Assembly (NCBI GenBank): GCA_947683425.1
Contig: CANTUQ010000159.1
Coordinates: 6,958,001-7,022,000 of the forward strand
From: Excoecaria cochinchinensis
Taxonomy: Eukaryota; Streptophyta; Magnoliopsida; Malpighiales; Euphorbiaceae
Length of the DNA stretch: 64,000 nucleotides
Direction: 5' to 3'
Part shown: piece after piece, positions 1-11,746 of the stretch
Numbering within the stretch: position 1 is the stretch's first letter
Layout: every line of letters starts with the position of its first letter
The notes under the pieces: generated by a model
Told to the model about the DNA's origin: nothing
Seen by the model: only the letters and a program-made list of their open reading frames with translations
Database searches by the model: none
Made by a program: the position numbers and the translations under genes

Positions 1-1432
1 TGTGAGGTTGCAATAGATTGTGCAAGAGGTTAGTTCTGATAAGCAGTCAGAGTTCTTGGTTTTGGATGGGTTGCTGATGTTTAGAAACCGCTTGTGTGTG
101 CCGAAAAATGAGGAGTTAAGGAAATAACTTTTGAGTGAGGCACACTCTACGATTTTCACTATACATCCCGGTAGTGACAAGATGTACCGAGACATGAAGA
201 AGTTCTACTGTGGTCTGGTTTGAAAAGGGATATTGTGGATTTCGTATCAAAGTGCTTGACTTGTCAGCAGGTAAAGGCTGAGCATCAAGTTCCTTCAGGA
301 TTGCTCACACCTTTATCCGTGCCCGAGTGGAAGTGGGATGATATCATCGTGGATTTTGTGTCTGGTTTGCCCTTGACTCAGAGGAAGCATGACTCAGTTT
401 GGGTAATAGTGGATCGGCTTACAAAGTCAGCTCATTTTATGCCAGTTAGAGTGGATTATCCGATGGATAAGTTGACTAGTATCTATGTGGATGAGGTAGT
501 CAGATTACATGGAGTACCGTTGTCCATAGTATCGGATCGGGAACTAAGGTTTACTTCAAAGTTTTGGAAAGAATTGCAAAGGGCTTTGGGTACCAAGTTG
601 AACTTCAGTACAATGTTTCATCCTCAGACAGATGGTCAATCTGAGCGGGTCATTCAGATCTTAGAGGATATGTTGTGGGCTTGTGCATTGGATTTACCGA
701 GTAGTTGGGACAGATATGTATAGCTTATGGAGTTTGCCTACAACAACAGTCATCAGTCGAGCATCGGTATGTCACCGTATGAAGCTTTGTATGGTCGTAA
801 GTGTAGGACTCCGGTATGGTGGACAGAGTTATCCGAGCGTTCAGTTATTGTGCCAGAATTGGTAAGAGATACAGAGGAAAAGATCAGAGTTGTGCAGCGA
901 AATCTGAGAGCGGCTAAGGATCGGCAGAAGTCTTATGCTAACCTTAAGAGAAGGGATGTTCAGTTTGATGTCGGGGATAAATTTTTTCTTAAAGTTTCTC
1001 CTTGGAGAAAAGTGCTACGGTTTGGGAAGAAGGGCAAGCTTAGTCCTCAATTTATTGGACCGTATGAAGTGTTAGCTAAGGTCGGCCCGGTAGCCTATAG
1101 GCTGGCTTTACCGATGGAGTTAGCAAAGTTGCACGATGTTTTCCATGTTTTCGATGCTACATCGATATAGATCGGATCCCTCACATATTTTGTCAGTTCA
1201 GGATGTGCAAGTGCAGCCATATTTTTTGTATGACGAGGAACCGAAAGCTATCCAAGCTCGAGAAGTGAGACAGCTGAGAAGTAAGCAAATCCCATTAGTT
1301 AAGGTGTTATGGAATCACCACGGAGTCGAAGAACCTACTTAGGAGCTAGAGGCGACCATGAGGACGCAGTATCCACATTTGTTCAGTTCAGGTGAGAATT
1401 CCGAGGATGAAATACTTGTTAGTAGGGGAGAG
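1..1432 (+). pseudogene. Chromovirus (Tekay-like Ty3/gypsy) pol 3' end: integrase plus chromodomain, broken
   Basis: This is the 3' end of a Ty3/gypsy polyprotein. The zinc-binding region (about 60-260) ends in CLTCQQVKAEHQ. The integrase core follows, with IIVDFVSGLP, VDRLTKSAHF and HPQTDGQSERVIQ, then the C-terminal part with GPYEVLAKVGPVAYRLALP. At about 1290-1380 is a chromodomain-like tail (VLWNHHGVEEPT, then ELEATMRTQYP), which marks the chromovirus branch and fits Tekay/Del. The frame is dead: TAA near 135, a shift near 220, TAG at 721, a shift near 1165 and TAG at 1339. The rest of pol and the 5' LTR lie outside the window. The purine-rich stretch near 1421-1432 directly before the LTR is the likely polypurine tract. 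Family identity is sure; the clade name is inferred from the chromodomain and LTR. Confidence 0.9.
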
Positions 1433-2525
1433 TTTTCACACCCCGTTTTCCCCCTAGAAGTTCGAGCTATGTTTGTGCATGTGCATTTAGTGTGTATTTG
1501 CATGTCATAAGGGTATTTTGGGTATAATGCATGTTTGCGGGTTGTGCTAGGATATGGGTGCATGTTCGGTGCTAAGGTGTGAATTAGTTGGGTTTCATTT
1601 GGGTGTGTTTGCTCACTTGGTTGAAGGATGTAAGTGAGTAAGTTGGGTTGTATTAGTGTTTGCATGAGCATATCTTTGTAGGGTGTTATTAGTTGGGGTG
1701 ACTTTGTGTGGGTGTAGTGCATTGTTGTTGGGTGTGAGTGGTTGATCTCCAACACTAGGGAGTGGACACATGGCTAGGTTAGGAAAATAAAAAGTAGAAG
1801 AAGAGAGAGAATTGGGAAATCAGAATTCTTCATCCCTCTTTCCCATTCTTCCCTCTTCTCTTAGTCTTTCTTTTCCTTTGCTTTCCATTTGTGTGCCCTA
1901 AGCTTGGATTCAAGCTCTTGGTGGTGGGAATTGATCACATCTTGCATGTATTTAGTAAATTTTCTTCATTTTTCCATCTTATTCTTCCTCTTCTTCATCT
2001 TTTCTTCTTCTAGCTAGTTTGGGTTTTTAATTTAGGGTTGTGTTTTGTGTGTTCTTGTGGGTTGATCATTAGTTGAGCCTCCTCGTGAGCCTAAAGGCAA
2101 GGAGAAGGCATCAAGAAGTGGAACTAAGTGAATAGGAGCTAAGGAAATTCAGGTTTGGGAGTTTGTGATTTATGCATTTTTGGATATTTTATTCTTTGAA
2201 TGAATTTCTGGAAAATTTGGTGTTCTTGATGTTTTTACTGGTTATTATGTTACAGGTTTTGATTTTTATTGTTCATGAAACCTTAATTGTGAGTTATTGA
2301 ACCAAAATGTGCAATTGATTGAGTTGCGATATGAATAGTGATGAGATTGAATGTGTAAACTTGATGTTGTTTTGAGAATTCATGAGTAGGATCTTATATT
2401 GGTATGATTTGATGATGTTAGATGGTTATTAATGTAGTATGAGTGAGGAGAAAATGGTTGGAGTGAAAAGTTTGGTTTTGGCCTGGAATGAGGTGAATTT
2501 GGCTCTATGGTATTGCATCTGGGCA

Positions 2526-2853
2526 TGGGTCACGGTGACAACCAATCTAGTTTTGACTGTGAGGTATGTACAAGATGCATTCTGCAGTGAGTTGGACATG
2601 TCGCGGTGTCAACCATTTTGGTTGTGACCGTGAGGTGTCAAGATTTTTGCTTCTATTCTGGGTTCTGGACATGTCACGGTGGCAACAATTTTGGTTGTGA
2701 CCGTGAGGTGTCCATAATTTTGCTTCTGTTTGGTTTCTGTGGTATGTCACGGTGGCAACCATTTTGGTTGTGACCGTGACGTACCCCAGAATTGCATTCT
2801 GCCGAGAGTTTTGGTGTGTCACGGTGACAACCAATCTGGTTGTGACCGTGACC
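2526..2853 (+). repeat. Dyad-symmetric tandem array in LTR A
   Basis: About five modules spaced roughly 75-80 bp apart. Each pairs a GTCACGGTGRCAACCA-type left arm with a TGGTTGTGACCGTGA-type right arm a few bases away, so each can form a hairpin. The array sits about 1.1-1.4 kb into the LTR. Arrays of different sequence but the same symmetry occupy the matching place in LTRs D and F. Confidence 0.8.
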
Positions 2854-3535
2854 TACCCTGTTTTTGCAATAAAATCTTATTTGTTCAGGGTGGTTTGGGG
2901 GTGTTAAATTATTGATTTATGCACACACAATGACACTTAATAAGAGCTTTATACTAGTAACATGGATGATGTTTATATGTACTGATTAACCAAAGTATGT
3001 GAATTCTTTGCTTGTTATAATTGAACTATGGACGTTAACTGTATAATTTTTGCCTGCAAATCAACTAAGTGGATAGTTAGGCTTGCCTAATAGTGTCTTT
3101 TAGCTGCAGCCTTAGTTTCGTTTAGACCCCGATCAAGTCCCTATCTGGTTCCTCGCGAACCCTTATGAATTTTGGATCTTATTTAAGGTCCCTCTGAAAA
3201 TTGTTTTGAATGTGATAAAATAATTGGTTTCTGGATTCGTACCCGTAAGGCGCTGTCTGTATTCGATTCGTACCCGTAAGGTACTGTCTGTATACTCGTT
3301 ACCCACTACTGTCAGTCTGCAGGTGTTGTATTTGTTTTGGTTTATGTTGATATTATTATTAGAATGTGATATCCGAATGAACATGATAAATATGAGGATT
3401 AGTTTATATGTATATGGATGTGGAAATAAGCTTCTGATTGTATGCCTTTATTCTGTAAGTAAGGTTATATATATCTGACATGATTACCGCATATGTCATA
3501 CCGTATGTGTTATGCTTTGACGACCATTGTGAATG

Positions 3536-3540
3536 GCCGT
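3536..3540 (+). other. Target-site duplication of element B, left copy (GCCGT)
   Basis: GCCGT directly precedes the TGTAGACACC start of B and recurs at 24829-24833 directly after B's 3' LTR. Across the gap the chromovirus LTR continues as it does, uninterrupted, near 21655 in solo LTR D. Confidence 0.95.
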
Positions 3541-3994
3541 TGTAGACACCGGGTCCCGAGTCGGGTTTAATGTCAAAAAGTGATTTTGGGTCCTTAGTAA
3601 TTACCTCCGAAAAAATAATATATATATATCTAATATAGATTAGGTAGGTAAAATTAGAAATTAATTATTAATGTTGGGTTAATTTAATATTGTAAGTTTA
3701 ATTAGATAATTAAAGTGCATGTAAAATTAAAGTTTGACGTGTATAATTAATTAGATAAAATATATATATATATATGTGATAATTTAAATGAACTAAATAG
3801 TAGAATGTTTAATTAATTATATAAAATATATATGGCTAAATAGATTAATTATATTAAGATGTAAAATATGTAATTAATAGAGTATTTAATTAGTTAATGT
3901 GTTAGTTTAAGTAAATTAATTAAAATTGAAAATTAAAAAGAATGGAAAATTGGAGGAAGTTATTAGGGTAACCTAAGTAGCCCTAATTTTAGGG

Positions 3995-4002
3995 TATAAA
4001 AA
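3995..4002 (+). promoter_or_regulatory. Probable LTR promoter TATA box (element B)
   Basis: TATAAAAA in the context AGGGTATAAAAAGAATG, with the same sequence in the 3' LTR at 10927-10934. It lies between the AT-rich start and the GC-rich transcribed part, where an LTR promoter is expected. The transcription start is not visible. Confidence 0.6.
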
Positions 4003-4479
4003 GAATGAGATGAGTAAAATTAGGGGGGCTCGGCAAATCAAGAAAGGGAGAGCAAAAGAAAAAGAAAGGAAAAGAAAGAAAGGAAAAGAAATAAGGAGAG
4101 AAGAGAGGAACAGGGGCCAACGGAGACCAGAAGCGTCGGAGAGAAGAAGAAAAAGAAGAAAAAAGGAGAGGAGGAGGCGTTGCCTCCGCCGGCCAGCCAC
4201 GGCCGCCGATCGCCGCACGCGCCCCACCGGAGTGAAGAGGAGACCCGGACGAAGCCGGGAGTGGTCGCCGATCAGCCACAGTCGCCGGCATGAGGGAGAT
4301 CGGAAGGGAAGAACCGTGCGGCTTCCAAGACGTTTTCCGGCGACAAGGAGGTCCTTTCCGCCGCGTGACCGACGGCAGCGTGATCCCGGCGCTCCGATAT
4401 AGCATCCGGTGTCGGCAGTGTCTCCAACGGCTGCTCCGGTGAGGCTCCGGTGAGGGAAATCCGGTGAGCCTATTTTATA

Positions 4480-4661
4480 TTTATTTATTTTAATATATTA
4501 TTAATTAATATTATTATTTATTTATTTATTATTATTATTATTAATATTTATTTATAATTCTATTTTTATTATTTTTATTATTTTATTTAATATTTATTAT
4601 TTTGTTTTTGTGATTATGTTAATTATTGTTATTATATTTGTTTATTTGTTATTTAATATTC

Positions 4662-4704
<43 letters not shown>

Positions 4705-5070
4705 TTATTTATTTTCTGTTTATTAATATTATATTATTATTATTATCTTTTTTATTTATTTATTATTATTATTATTGAGTTATATTAATATTGTTGTTAT
4801 TAATATTATTTATTTTATGTTTATCTATTATTATTATTATTATTATTATTATATTTATTTAATTTCTTTTATTATTATCATATATTTATTTATTTAATTT
4901 CTGTTTGTTAATATTATTATTATAATTATTATAATTATTTAATATTATTACTATTACTATTATTATTGAGTTCTATGGTTATTTAATTTTATTGATTTGT
5001 GATTATTTATTATTTAATGTTATGTTTTATTATTATTATCATTATTGATTATTGTTATTATTATTGTTAT
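4480..5070 (+). repeat. ATT-rich low-complexity tract in LTR B
   Basis: Imperfect ATT/ATTT runs with no coding content. The same tract is in B's 3' LTR (from about 11395, split by element C) and a related one, reversed, in the LTR of G2 (56283-56655). It therefore appears to be an inherited part of this LTR family. Confidence 0.85.
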
Positions 5071-5916
5071 TTGTTTATGCAAATATTTATGTATCCATTT
5101 ATTTATTTATTTAGAAATATGTAATTTTATATTATTGTATGTATTTGTGGTCTGTAATAATAAAATGATTTTCGAGCGTGCTTAAAAGAACCACCACACA
5201 AATGTTGTTTACCAAAAGAATGTTTGCTAAATAAAACTGGACCAATGTCCTATTTTACCCAATAAAACCATCACATAAAAATTGTTTTCCATAATGAACA
5301 CATGCGGGGACCAAAGTCCTCAAAATAAATGAATAACCCGTTTTATGCATGTATAGCACATTTACAAATGGGAGTTGTATTCCGCTCCTAGTATTATTGT
5401 AATTTATTTGATTTAATGCTTTATTCTTTTATTCATTTATTTATCTATTGTTTTAAATACGTGAATAAAATGCGCTTTTCAATCAATTGCATTGTGTGGA
5501 GAGAGAGCGAATTAATGATAATTAATATTTAATCATAAAATAATCGAGGTAGAAATAGATGAGAAATCCTGGACCCAGCTCTAGTCTTTGGGCTCAAGAG
5601 GCTAGAGGTTATCCTCCAAGACACCTCTTGGGTCACGAGACTTTAGCGTTAATCTTAGGCTCCTTAGGGCGAGAGGTTTACCTTCCAAGACCCCCCTGGC
5701 TGGCCCAAAATGGATACAACGCGCAGTCTTAGGCTCTCCGAGGCGAGAGAAACTTTCCCAATGTTCTATTGGGTGGCGACTCCATGAAACCTCCTTGTTG
5801 CCCAACATAGACGCACTTGTGATTTATTGCAAGCTGTCAACGGACCCACAAATGCCCCGATCGCCCTCAAGCGGGCGGTCGAATGGGCGGCCGTGGGGAT
5901 CCGGTGCGCGTCACAG

Positions 5917-5935
5917 TGGCGACTCCACTGGGGAC
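5917..5935 (+). other. Primer binding site of element B, tRNA-Arg type
   Basis: TGGCGACTCCACTGGGGAC lies one base after the end of the 5' LTR. It is complementary, apart from a mismatch or two, to the 3' end of plant tRNA-Arg (acceptor CCA plus the CGACTCCGCTGGGGA complement). tRNA-Arg priming is known for Tat/Ogre elements. Confidence 0.8.
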
Positions 5936-7134
5936 GATATGGTTTGAGATTTCAATTTGAAAATACCTCGTTTAACATTTATGGTTAAAATTTAATTCAT
6001 AAATTTGCTTTCTCTCATTTGCATATACATCCCATTAGAGCTTTAGAATATGCTAGTTTGGTCCCTTTATTAGCCCCGGTGCGTTCCTGAAGCACGACCC
6101 TATTTTCACTCAATTTGGGGAAGTGTTATGGATAATCACCAGCCCAAGTCTCGTGCCATTAATGGTATATCAAATGATGACCCGATCGGTCGTTACGCTC
6201 GTGATGAGCTAGACCCGTCGGCAGGGATCATGCTTGGGTAGCCCTAAAGTAACACCACCTTTTGACCAAAGCCCATGTAATGGCAATAGAAACCTCCACT
6301 AGGTGACATGTACCATAATATCGTGCTTGCTATTTGGGCCGTCATATATTGAACAAAATCAATTGAATCAGATGATTTTCATCAAAGGCTTTCATGCCTC
6401 GATGGGCTCATCTTGATTTCATCGAATTGTTTAAATATATAATGGCCAAACATCCATGCGCATGTGCTTTAAATTAAGAGTTGTTATGCTGCCGGCTTCT
6501 CACCATGCACTATACGCGTCCATTGGGTTCCCTGTTAACCCTTGGATAAAGCCCGCCTAGGAAAAGATCGCACGACTTCGTGTGTGGGAGAAATAAGGTT
6601 GGAAGGATCTATCTGCTTGCATGTGGCTGTGAATGTTGCACAACATGTACATACATCACATGTCATTCATGTAAAAAAAAAAATCAATCAAAAAATAAAA
6701 AATATAAATATATAAAATATAAAAAATAAAAAATACATTTCATATTGTGTATATATCCTTTTGCCTACATATTATTTTTCATGTGCATATACGATCATGT
6801 ATATAATTTTCTCATGCATTGCATCATGCCTACATATTATTTTTCATGTGCATATACCATCATGTATATAATTTTTTCATGCATTGCATCATATCATTGT
6901 AATTTATTAATCTTTCACTCACCAATGACCATCTGCACAATTCACGATCATGCATTGTATATTGTCATACACGCATCATTCTAACAATATAAATTTTCAG
7001 CCATCATAGATTCTTCCAAGTGGGTTAGAGGTCCCGACGGTCGACTAATAAGAACGGATTAGCCCTTTGGATTGCTGGAATTAGTGCTCAATTGGGATTC
7101 TGAGTCACTCTCAACATCTGGTGAATCATCCTTG
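5936..7134 (+). other. Leader of element B, no gene seen
   Basis: About 1.2 kb between primer site and gag start. It is collinear with the leader of G1 read in reverse (about 49264-49874), for example GATAATCACC followed by GCCCAAGTCTCG-type sequence, and GACCCGATCGGTC. The stretch 6660-6990 is AT-rich with a duplicated CATGTGCATATAC block. No coding region is supported. Confidence 0.6.
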
Positions 7135-7341
7135 ATGGCAGAAGAGACCGGAGCTTTAACCACTCAATACCTTGCCAAGAGACTGGAAGATTTCGAGCGG
7201 AGGATATTAGAAATGATGGGCGCTACGGCCGAGAGGGTTGCTCCTCCTCCTGCCCCACAAGCACCTATTACTCCACAAACACCTGTGTTAGCAAAAATGA
7301 GAAGAAGACTATGTTCTAGATGCTTTGTTCTTTTATTCTAA
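7135..7341 (+). pseudogene. gag N-terminus of element B, truncated
   Basis: Starts at the ATG in TTGATGGCAGAAGAG. It encodes an acidic and coiled start (LAKRLEDFERRILEMMG) followed by a proline-rich stretch, matching the layout of the G1 gag start (MANQDS..., then RRFEEFEHRMMTMMD). The reading frame upstream (WDSESL) is also shared with G1 but lies before the ATG. Similarity ends near residue 60, where the frame runs into unrelated sequence, so the core gag domain is missing. Gag would form the particle shell. An in-frame CUG at 7072 was rejected as start because the conserved ATG fits both copies. Confidence 0.65.
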
Positions 7342-8500
7342 GAACTTCTTATGGCAGTCTTTGCAATCTCGATATGATGAACAATGTTTTTGCGTACTTG
7401 TATATTATTTCAAATGATTTCATTTCTTATGATCATGATATATTCATTCATTTTGACATTAATTCATTTAATACTACTGCATTTAATCTTGGAACTTTGG
7501 AGAATCCAAGGAAAATTTTGATGGCATCTGATATAACTCCTGTAGAGAGGAAATTTCAGAGAGAGAATAAATAAAAATAAGGAAGAAAAACTAGTTGCAA
7601 TTAGGAGATTGGATGAAAACTCACTAAGAGCACTAGAACCTTTCTGATTACCCGTCGAAGCGATCTCTGGATAAGACAGAACCTGGAAAATGATTTAGGC
7701 AATCTTTTCTTTGCATAGCTCTCTAAATGACTATTTTCTACCCTTATTCTGCAATCGCTTGCTAGCCCGTTGAGCCTTTATGGAGGTATGCTGAATGCGT
7801 GCTAATTTTGTTGTTACACACATTAAAACTATCCCCTCGCCTAAAATGATTTTGGCTTCCCCTTAAAAGAGTGGCCGCTCTAGAAGGGATGGATGTACGT
7901 TTTAACAATTTTTGGGTTAACAAAAAAAAAATGCCTTGGTAAGGGCGAGTTTACACTTTGAAAAAAGGGTTTAGTCATGCATAAAAGGCATGAGCTCAAA
8001 AAAATATCGAAAAAAAAAAAGAAAAGAAAGGCCGAAGGAAGAAAGCAAAAAAAAAAAAAAAACAAAACAAAAAAAAAAAAAAAAAAAAAAAGAAGAGAAG
8101 AAGCAAAAAAGAGAGCTCAAAATAGTAACCAATTGACTAGTTTCAATGAGTACCCTTTTTTATTCTGATCTCAAGGAGCTAAAATGTTACCGAGCTCAAA
8201 TTCAAAAAAATCTTTTGTATATACAACCGAGTTGAGAACGGTTCATCCATCAGTCGAGTAAATATCGCGGCCATTTTTCTCTAGCGACCTGATCTTTCTT
8301 TGACAGCCATCTACCTAAGCCTGACATTACAACAAAAGTAAGACCTCTTGATTCTTGGTTCAGTCTTATCCAATTAGCGGAGATGACCTTCTAAAAAGGT
8401 TTGGTACGTAAGAAGAGGCCTATGGTGTTTCTTGAGCTTCAAGCGAGGAGCCACGAGTGCATTTATGCATTCGAGTTAAGTCTTGTCTCCAACGTTGCAT
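7342..8500 (+). other. Degenerate internal region of element B
   Basis: No intact gene. The frame around 7480-7575 (FNLGTLENPRKILMASDITP) resembles the linker before reverse transcriptase in Tat-type pol proteins; this is a weak call. An A-rich tract lies at about 7990-8103. The rest is non-coding spacer. Confidence 0.4.
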
Positions 8501-9260
8501 CTAGAATCCACGTTCAAAGAATAAAATAAGAGCAGAGAGAAAATATTCAATTGTGAAAATCAAAAGAGTGCTGATTGACAACAGGAGTTTGATACTTTCA
8601 AGATCCATCCCGAGATTAGATGAGGTTTTGTATCTTGAGATTAATGCCAAATAATGATCATGTGTTATGAAATCAAATTGAAATACGTGCATTTATACAA
8701 TGATATTGATGTAACCAGAGCAGTTTATCTTGTATACTCAAAGCTACTGTCTATCCGCTGCTGATCTCATCATTCAAGCACGCCAATCAACTCATCATGT
8801 TGTCAACTGTGAAGCCAATGTCTACAGTTGTGCTTTATGACAGGAATCAAGCCCGTGCAACTGTGATTTGAGGCACAAGCACATGACAGTCACACCCAAA
8901 AGATCTTTGGTAACAATTTCAGCTTCTTTGAAAAAGAAAAAAAAAACGAAAAAAAAAAGTAAAAAAAAGAAAAAAAGGCCGTTAGAGATGAAAACCGTAA
9001 TTGGCGCTCTAAGCAAAAGTTAGGCCAAAGGGCAGGGTGAAAACCTGGAGACAGGCAGTCTGTCCTACAAAAAAAAAAAAAAAAAAGCCGCTGGATTGGG
9101 TTGGGTCCATTCCAGGCAAAAATAAGGCACAGCGTTATGTGAAAATCCGAAAGGAAGCATTTCCCGCCAAGAAAAGCTAGTGTGAAAATCCACAAGGGAC
9201 GCACTACCTTAAAATAATGACTATAGGTTTCAGACGAGAACCTCATGCTCCCCAAAGAGC
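8501..9260 (+). other. 3' non-coding block of element B, including remnant of antisense-ORF intron
   Basis: 8510-8660 matches 62190-62340 of G3 and, reversed, the G1 region near 46610-46760. The stretch 8980-9215 (AAGAAAAGCTAGTGTGAAA, then CACAAGGGACGCACTACCTT) matches the 222-bp intron of the antisense ORF in G3 (62966-63187). The flanking exons are absent in B, so the block is a relic. Confidence 0.65.
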
Positions 9261-9507
9261 ATGATATTCAAAGGCAATTCCAGAAAGCACTGATCTTACT
9301 GCAAGTTGCAACCAAATCGGCTGTTGCCTCCAAATCCAATTAGAGGAATTTTTATACTGCATTGATGCATACATACGCATCTCACGTGCATGCTCACAAT
9401 TTTTTCTGCATATTTGCCTTTCTAAGTCTTGCAGAAAAAGAGACTCGATGCGGACACCGGCAGAAACCGAGTGACGACATCATTCCATCCATCAAGCAAG
9501 ACAATCA

Positions 9508-10234
9508 AACCCAAGACCTCTCAGGGGGTAGTTCTCAACCCAAGACCTCTCAGGGGGCAGTTCTCAACCAAAGACCTCTCAGGGGGCAGTTCTCAATCCA
9601 AGACCTCTCAGGGGGCAGTTCTCAACCCAAGACCTCTCAGGGGGCAGTTCTCAACCCAAGATCTCTCAGGGGGCACACAATCAATCCAAGACCTCTCAGG
9701 GGACACACAATCAACCCAAGACCTCTCAGGGGGCAGATCTTAACCAAAGACCTCTCAGGGGGCACACAATCAATCCAAGACCTCTCAGGGGGCAGTTCTC
9801 AACCAAAAACCTCTCAAGGGGCAGTTCTCAACCCAAGACCTCTCAGGGGGCACACAATCAATCCAAGACCTCTCAGGGGGCACACAATCAACCCAAGACC
9901 TCTCAGGGGGCAGAGCTCAACCCAAGACCTCTCGGGGGGCACACAATCAATCCAAGACCTCTCAGGGGGCAGATCTTAACCAAAGACCTCTCAGGGGGCA
10001 CACAGTCAATCCAAGACCTCTCAGGGGGCAGATCTCAATCCAAGACCTCTCAGGGGGCAGTTCTCAACCAAAGACCTCTCAGGGGGCAGTTCTCAACTAA
10101 AGACCTCTCAGGGGGCAGATCTCAATCCAAGACCTCTCAGGGGGCAGATCTCAACCAAAGACCTCTCAGGGGGCACACAATCAATCCAAGACCTCTCAGG
10201 GGGCAGATCTCAACCAAAGACCTCTCAGGGGGCG
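9508..10234 (+). repeat. Tandem array, about 29-bp unit, in the 3' part of element B
   Basis: Roughly 25 copies of a unit centred on CCAAGACCTCTCAGGGGGCA, with alternating spacers (GTTCTCAA, CACAATCAAT or GATCTCAA). It lies between the 3' non-coding block and the polypurine tract. The long open frames through it merely translate the repeat. Only three or so reversed units are present in G1 (45425-45510), so the array expanded in B. Confidence 0.95.
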
Positions 10235-10443
10235 CCACTCAACAGAATGGCTAGCACGATGACGGCACTACCACTCTATGGAGGGTTAGTACGATGATGG
10301 CACTGCCGCTTCTGCAATCACAACAATAGCACTCAATTCAAGAAGACAGCCGCCTCAGGTAGGTGTCTCTGCATCTCTCTCTCTGAATTTTGGACCTTCT
10401 CCTTTGAATTTTAGCTCACCTAGGTGTCTATGCACTAGCTTCT
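10235..10443 (+). other. Spacer before the polypurine tract of element B
   Basis: About 210 bp with a duplicated ACGATGACGGCACTACC-type segment and a CT-rich run. The TAGCTCACCTAGGTGTC block is shared, reversed, with G1 near 44850. No gene is seen. Confidence 0.6.
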
Positions 10444-10460
10444 CCAAAATTGGGGGCAAC
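10444..10460 (+). other. Polypurine tract of element B
   Basis: CCAAAATTGGGGGCAAC lies directly before the TGTAAACACC start of the 3' LTR. The reverse complement of nearly the same tract follows the LTRs of G1 (44814 on) and G2 (57512 on), which confirms the role and orientation. Confidence 0.8.
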
Positions 10461-11746
10461 TGTAAACACCGGGTCCCGAGTCGGGTTTAATGTCAAAAAG
10501 TGATTTTGGGGCCTTAGTAATTCCCTCCGAAAAAATAATATATATATATATCTAATATAGATTAGGTAGGTAAAATTAGAAATTAATTATTAATGTTGGG
10601 TAAATTTAATATTGTAAGTTTAATTAGATAATTAAAGTGCATGTAAAATTAAAGTTTGAAGTGTATAATTAATTAGATAAAATATATATATATATATATT
10701 TATATATGTGATAATTTAAATGAACTAAATAGTAGAATGTTTAATTAATTATATAAAATATATATGGCTAAATAGATTAATTATATTAAGATGTAAAATA
10801 TGTAATTAATAGAGTATTTAATTAGTTAATGTGTTAGTTTAAGTAAATTAATTAAAATTGAAAATTAAAAAGAATGGAAAATTGGAGGAAGTTATTAGGG
10901 TAACCTAAGTAGCCCTAATTTTAGGGTATAAAAAGAATGAGATGAGTAAAATTAGGGGGGCTCGGCAAATCAAGAAAGGGAGAGCAAAAGAAAAAGAAAG
11001 GAAAAGAAATAAGGAGAGAAGAGAGGAACAGGGGCCAACGGAGACCAGAAGCGCCGGAGAGAAGAAGAAAAAGAAGAAAAAAGGAGAGGAGGAGGCGTTG
11101 CCTCCGCCGGCCAGCCACGGCCGCCGATCGCCGCACGCGCCCCACTGGAGTGAAGAGGAGACCCAGACGAAGCCGGGGGTGGTCGCCAATCAGCCACAGT
11201 CGCCGGCGTGAGGGAGATCGGAAGGGAAGAACCGTGCGGCTTCCAAGACATTTTCCGGCGACAGGGAGGTCCTTTCCGCCGCGTGACCGACGGCAGCGTG
11301 ATCCCGGCGCTCAGATCTACCATCCGGTGTCGGCAGTGTCTCCAACGGCTGCTCCGGTGAGGCTCCGGCGAGGGAAATCCGGTGAGCCTATTTTATATTT
11401 ATTTATTTTAATATATTATTAATTAATATTAATTAATATTATTATTTATTTATTTATTATTATTATTATTAATATTTATTTATAATTCTGTTTTTATTAT
11501 TTTTATTATTTTATTTAATATTTATTATTTTGTTTTTGTGATTATGTTAATTATTGTTATTATATTTGTTTATTTGTTATTTAATATTCTTTTTTTATTA
11601 TTATTATTATTATATATTTATTTTCTGTTTATTAATATTATATTATTATTATTATCTTTTTTATTTATTTATTATTAGTATTGTTGAGTTATATTAATAT
11701 TGTTGTTATTAATATTATTTATTTTATGTTTATCTATTATTATTAT
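10461..11746 (+). repeat. 3' LTR of element B, left part
   Basis: Near-identical to 3541-4850, including the TATA box (10927-10934), GC-rich stretch and ATT tract. It is interrupted at 11746 by copia element C (TSD ATTAT, 11742-11746) and resumes at 23763. Confidence 0.95.

Larger units (their letters stand above)
1433..3540 (+). repeat. 3' LTR of element A, left part
   Basis: Starts after the pol end and polypurine tract with a degenerate form of the TGTAACACCCC start seen in solo LTR D. It stops at 3540, where element B is inserted, and resumes at 24834. Shared landmarks with D include the GTGGATAGTTAGGC block (3068 here, 20734 in D), the repeated ACCCGTAAGG motif (3241 and 3276 here; 20938 and 20966 in D) and the CGACCATTGTGAATGGCCGT block just before the break. 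It holds no gene; its short ORFs are not coding. Confidence 0.8.
3541..5915 (+). repeat. 5' LTR of element B
   Basis: Runs from TGTAGACACCGGGTCC to GCGCGTCACA (2375 bp). It matches the 3' LTR almost base for base across the readable stretches, so B is a fairly recent insertion. Order inside: AT-rich start, TATA box, a GC-rich stretch (4110-4470), a long ATT-rich tract (about 4480-5070), then unique sequence with repeated AGGCTCC/GGCGAGAG blocks. The arginine-rich frame at 4010-4402 follows GC- and purine-rich composition and is not treated as a gene. Confidence 0.95.

Noticed and set aside
4010..4402. Arginine/lysine-rich open frame in LTR B (also 10942-11211)
   Set aside because: It follows purine- and GC-rich composition; frames on both strands are open, and the two LTR copies differ in frame by an indel.
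9362..9979. Long open frame with repeating PKTSQGAVLN-type peptides
   Set aside because: It is the translation of a 29-bp tandem DNA repeat; the frame stays open because the unit lacks stops.
9508..10234. CRISPR-like appearance of regular repeats and spacers
   Set aside because: The spacers are repeated and few in kind, the unit is only about 29 bp in total, and the locus lies inside a plant retrotransposon.
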